Shown here one piece after another: positions 16,070 to 18,971 of a stretch of 18,971 nucleotides of DNA (its first letter is position 1; every line of letters starts with the position of its first letter). The position numbers were made by a program, and so were the translations under genes. The stretch spans positions 1 through 18,971 of the forward strand of contig JAEUWP010000241.1 of NCBI GenBank assembly GCA_018524725.1, given 5' to 3'. Source of the stretch: Podaxis mareebaensis (taxonomy: Eukaryota; Basidiomycota; Agaricomycetes; Agaricales; Agaricaceae). A model generated the notes under the pieces. It was not told the origin of the DNA. It was given only the letters and a program-made list of their open reading frames with translations, and did no database searches.

Positions 16070-17311
16070 TTTTGCTAGATCCAGCAGCAGCCTTTGGGTG
16101 CACTGGCTGGGTGTAACATATCAGGTTGAAGTGTTGCAGGTAGTTTTAAATCTAATACTCGGCTAATATCAGAGAAGCTAGGAGCTTCAACAAGGTTAGG
16201 GTTTTTAGCCAAAGGCTGTATCGCCCTCTATGAACATATTGAGAAATTTTGTACACTAAGAAACGACCAGCCTTTGGCTGGAAGATAGAAGTACCCTAAT
16301 TTGTGTAAGTGAAGTGCGAGAAACTAAAAAAAGAAATCTTCGGATTTTCGAGTTTGAAATGGCATATCTAATAAGAAGAACACTAAGTAATCATATAGCG
16401 CGTCAATGTTAACGATAGATATTACTGACACGGACGTACGATTACTTAAATGATTATTGACAGTCGGAACTGCAGTTTTTAAACTAAACGTGAAACCTTT
16501 AGGAAGTGATTGTAGTTGTAGATAGCAGCCTTTGGCTGCCATTGGCTGCATCCAATACCATTGAACTTCTACTGTGTTGCCCCAGCCTTAGGCTGAAAAT
16601 ATGGACTTAAGTTTTTAAATCCAAATCTTCCTGCAGCACCCAACAGGGTGCAGCCTTTGGCTGGTGCTGCTTCAATATCAATAAAGCCTAATAACCAAAA
16701 AGGATTTATGATGTTTCAGCCCAGCAGCGCCCTGTTGGGTGCTGGAATTGAATCGTAATTATACTGTGTTCGACCTGAATTCATTTGAGACATAATATCT
16801 CTTATCCATTCTAATTGTGATAAAGATAATCGCGTAATACTAGACTCGGAAAGGAATAATACTACAGACTAGCCTTTGGCTAGTCCACTAGTCTAACCAT
16901 TTAGTGTGTATAAATGGTATTTATCTAGTAATGGGAAAAGAACGGTTAATAGACTTTTTACTAGCTAATAATAAATAGACTACTACAACCTTCAATTACC
17001 ACTCTAGCCTTTGGCTAGACATCTAAAAGTCTCTATTTTTTGTAATACGGCTATATCATCAACATGCAGTCGAATTCTAAACATTACTCTTAAATAACTT
17101 CTTTCTAAATATAGCCTTTGGCACCCCAAAGGCTGTTACCAGCAGCCTTTGGCTGCTCCATCAATAAATCCTGTTAGAGCAGCAGCCAAAGGCTGCTGCG
17201 CCATCTTTAAAATTGTTCTCTTTTCATTGGCGATGGTTCGCTTTTATTAAATAAACCATAAACAAGTGCTGTTATACTCATTTCACTCAGCATGTTAGCA
17301 ACCACTCTCAT
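16070..17311 (-). pseudogene. LAGLIDADG homing endonuclease of the cob-201 intron, broken
   Basis: ATG at 17311 starts MRVVANMLSEMSITALVYG inside the intron, just past P7. The first LAGLIDADG helix is seen as ALTGFIDGA (about 17152-17178) between palindromes. The second appears as NPFWLLGFIDIEA (about 16668-16706), then a palindrome cluster, then GRFGFKNLSPYFQ. Later parts are LYDYLVFFLLDMPFQTRKSEDFF (about 16326-16393), RFLVYKISQYVHRGRYS, and the usual ending NLVEAPSLSDIS...LQPDMLH (about 16111-16195). Palindromes sit at most frame changes and at least one stop. The family makes a double-strand cut that spreads the intron; this copy cannot make an intact protein. Confidence 0.8.
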
Positions 17312-17315
17312 GGTT

Positions 17316-17500
17316 GATCGGACTATATCATATCTCAATAACGTATAATTTTATACAGATAAAAGAGATCTTCGCGTGTAGTCTCTGAGGAACCTTCTTT
17401 TTAGCCAGAGGCTGCTGAAGTGGCACCCATTGGCTGCAGCCAAAGGCTGCTGCCGCTGCTGGATATACAATTTGGTTTCCTGCTGATAGCCCAATCTTTT
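17316..17500 (-). ncRNA. Catalytic core of the cob-201 group I intron, with inserted palindromes
   Basis: On the minus strand, GGGCTATCAGCAGGAAACC (about 17475-17493) is a P-type element. TCAGAGACTACACGCG (about 17373-17388) is R-type and GATATGATATAGTCCGATC (about 17316-17334) is S-type. GACTA (17383-17379) pairs with TAGTC (17325-17321) as P7. Between P and R lies a cluster of three palindromes (about 17402-17462), apparently in a peripheral loop. Confidence 0.75.
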
Positions 17501-17594
17501 GGATTGTAACTTAATGTGATTAGCACCAAGTACCAAAAGCTCTAAGGGTGTCCCAGCATATAGCGAAGTTTAAAGAACACAATAGAGATTTTTC

Positions 17595-17795
17595 ATGTTC
17601 TACACTATTAAATGCAAAATCTACATTAGGTGTATAATGCATAGCTAAGAAAGCTCCAGTTAATATTTGTATTACTAAACATGTAGCTAATAATGAACCA
17701 AAATTCCATAAATAAGTAATATTAGCTGGTTGAGGTGAATCTACTAAATAAGAATTAACTAATCTAAGAAGTACATGGGTTTTTAATATTCTCAT
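17595..17795 (-). CDS. cob: Cytochrome b, exon 1
   Basis: This exon encodes residues 1-67, from [20 protein letters not shown] to AFNSVEH. It holds the N-terminal helix, [16 protein letters not shown] and the first membrane helix with the LAMHYTP motif of the Qi side. ATG 17795 is the only good start and gives the usual N-terminus. The exon ends at CAT 17595; the open frame that continues ([10 protein letters not shown]...) is intron. Exon 2 continues with IMRDV, as in all cytochromes b. It is free of palindromes. Confidence 0.96.
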
Positions 17796-17879
17796 ATAAT
17801 TTAATATTTAAAATATCTCATTTTTAGTTGCTTATTAAGCTACAGCCAAAGGCTGTAAATTTTTTTATGTTTTATATTT

Positions 17880-17932
17880 AATTTTAGCCAAAGGCTATAA
17901 TTTAATTTAATTTTAGCCAAAGGCTATAATTT
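17880..17932 (+). repeat. Direct repeat of a 24-nt unit with one palindrome each
   Basis: 17880-17903 and 17909-17932 are identical (AATTTTAGCCAAAGGCTATA...). Each contains one AGCCAAAGGCT. Identity in the AT-rich flank shows duplication of the whole unit and not two insertions. It lies upstream of cob. Confidence 0.9.
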
Positions 17933-18066
17933 TATATTATATATATTTTTTTTTAGAAACTAGCTTAATATTTAAAGTTACAACTTTTAAATAAAGAGGC
18001 TTTATATTTGCAGGTCAAGCTCAAATTTCCAGCCCCTGGCGCTGCTCCAGCAGCCTTTTTGCAGCT

Positions 18067-18099
18067 GCACCCAGCCTTGCCAAAGGCTAGGCTGGGTGC
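18067..18099. repeat. Extended hairpin GCACCCAGCCT/AGGCTGGGTGC
   Basis: A perfect 11-base stem, arms 18067-18077 and 18089-18099, encloses GCC-AAA-GGC. It is the same stem variant as 9530-9560. Confidence 0.9.
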
Positions 18100-18600
18100 T
18101 GCAGCCGCCCAGCCATAGGCTGCTGGCGGCTGCAGCTAAAATTTTATTTTTTAATTGCAGCAGCCTTTGGCTGCGGCTACAAGCAGGGTGCAAGTTTTGT
18201 TGCGTTGCTTTAATCTGCTGCAGCCTTATAAATATAAGCTATACTAGTTTATAGCTTCATTTAGCTCCGTAGCCTGAAAAATTTTTTAACAGCTCAAACT
18301 GTAGCCTTGCCATAGTTGCCATAGTTGCCGCAGCCAAAGGTTGCAGCAGCCAGCAGCCTATGGCTGGGCGGCTGCTAGTGAACAAGCTGGACAGAGCAGC
18401 ACCCTTGCCTATGGCTAGGCAGCCAAAGGTTGCTATTTGCTATAAAAATATTATATTTTAAAACAACTAATTCTATTAGTTTACTTACCTAGTTTTAAGC
18501 CAATAAGTTTAAAGCCAACTTATTTTTGTGTTTACTCTACCTTATAGCTTAATTTGTAGTTTATTAAATTAGGCTAGATGTAAATTTATTTTTGACCTTT

Positions 18601-18644
18601 CCAGCCTATGGCTGCAGCCTATGGCTGCAGCCTGTGGCTGCTGG
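18601..18644. repeat. Three palindromes in tandem
   Basis: AGCCTATGGCTGC occurs twice and is followed by AGCCTGTGGCTGC, head to tail with no spacer, flanked by CC and GG that close an outer stem. Loop bases change between units while stems stay the same. Confidence 0.9.
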
Positions 18645-18971
18645 AGTTATAACCCCAGCTAATGGCTGCTGCTGCTCCCGCCTAGCCTGTGGCTAGGCTG
18701 TAGCAGCTAAATTAAAAAAATAATTTTTTTTTAACTCGGTAAGCTTAAGCCACAGAGATAATATCTTATAGAAATAATTTTATTATATAAAGTTTTAAAT
18801 ACTACGTTCAGCTCTGCTTGTAGTAGCCAGGCTAACATTCAATAATACACCCTTACCTTTGGCTAGGGTGTAAATCTTACTAGAACTAATAACCAAGCTA
18901 CAGCCTTGCCACAGGCAAGGGTGTATTAACTTTATACTTTACATTTAATATAATTTATTTTTAAACTATTG

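Larger units (their letters stand above)
15669..17594 (-). other. Group I intron in cob at coding position 201
   Basis: The intron is 1926 nt and follows codon 67 (His). The exon ends GAACAT and pairs with intron GTGTTC (17580-17575), including the U-G wobble; the intron ends in G. The core is near the 5' end (17316-17500) and a LAGLIDADG endonuclease frame starts directly after P7. The last 400 nt (15669-16070) hold palindromes and an unassigned stretch reading YDNGVLLSEEPFNSFA (about 15970-16016) and AARRSIDKGKVIGGRYTS (about 15825-15875) that I do not recognise. Confidence 0.9.
50..18925. repeat. Dispersed GC-rich palindromic hairpin family (AGCC-NNN-GGCT)
   Basis: Well over a hundred copies (not counted exactly) of an 11-nt imperfect palindrome lie across the window on both strands in an AT-rich background. 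The stem AGCC/GGCT is nearly constant. The three-base loop varies: TTT/AAA, TAT/ATA, AAT/ATT, TGT/ACA and AGA are common. Flanking bases usually extend the stem, as TA...TA or CA...TG, and often further to CAGC...GCTG. Copies lie alone, in tandem, or nested inside longer hairpins of the type CACCCACCCT...AGGGTGGGTG. They fill intergenic DNA, introns, polymerase pseudogenes and part of nad2, but not nad3 or the cob exons. Fungal mitochondria are known to hold GC clusters and double-hairpin elements; this family resembles those in kind, but I do not recognise its sequence as a named one. Confidence 0.95.
17796..18971. other. Region upstream of cob, no gene seen
   Basis: I find no protein gene or tRNA. 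It holds a direct repeat (17880-17932), palindrome clusters (18010-18180, 18320-18435, 18601-18700), a possible hairpin TACTAC...GTAGTA (about 18800-18825) and AT-rich spacer. The cob promoter should lie here on the minus strand, but I cannot identify it. Confidence 0.6.

Noticed and set aside
18002..18193. 63-residue minus-strand frame
   Set aside because: It is made of palindromes, with no family resemblance.
50..18925. CRISPR array
   Set aside because: The repeats are numerous and palindromic but irregularly spaced, occur in both orientations and inside genes, and there are no spacers of constant length or cas genes.

Overview
This window is a piece of a fungal mitochondrial genome. It is AT-rich and carries the respiratory genes nad2, nad3 and cob, fragments of a family-B DNA polymerase of the kind found on fungal mitochondrial linear plasmids, and two group I introns with homing-endonuclease reading frames. 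It is also crowded with short GC-rich palindromes built on AGCC-NNN-GGCT. The protein style of cob (388 aa, heme histidines at 82, 96, 183 and 197) fits a non-yeast fungus, perhaps a basidiomycete or an early-diverging lineage; I cannot place it further. Every conserved Trp examined in nad2, nad3 and cob is TGG, so the window does not show whether TGA is read as Trp.

Layout. 1-733 is non-coding and palindrome-rich. 734-2300 is a broken N-terminal part of a DNA polymerase gene (copy A). 2357-4533 is the plus-strand pair nad2-nad3, joined by a one-base overlap (TAATG). 4534-5384 is intergenic, with a large inverted repeat and a possible group II intron relic. 5385-8221 is the longest polymerase copy (B), with exonuclease motifs and polymerase motifs A and C still visible but several frameshifts. 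8240-9366 (C) and 9463-9738 (D) are further N-terminal polymerase fragments. 9739-13383 is 3.6 kb with no recognisable gene apart from one doubtful small hydrophobic frame; it holds the densest palindromes, including a perfect 40-bp one. 13384-17795 on the minus strand is cob in three exons (201, 192 and 774 nt), split by group I introns at coding positions 201 and 393. Both introns have an identifiable P1 guide pairing with a G-U wobble at the 5' splice site and a P7 pairing. Each carries a decayed endonuclease: LAGLIDADG in the first, GIY-YIG in the second. 17796-18971 is non-coding.

The unifying theme is the palindrome family. nad3 and all cob exons lack obvious copies. nad2 tolerates several, all keeping frame, so its protein has gained Ala/Trp/Leu-rich patches. 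In the polymerase and endonuclease frames copies have landed without regard to frame. At four sites the recognisable frame resumes if exactly 11 nt (AGCCTTTGGCT or its complement) is ignored, which indicates discrete insertions. Longer compound hairpins show compensatory stem changes, and some compound units recur with the same flanking bases at unrelated loci, so the elements appear to have been mobile or copied.
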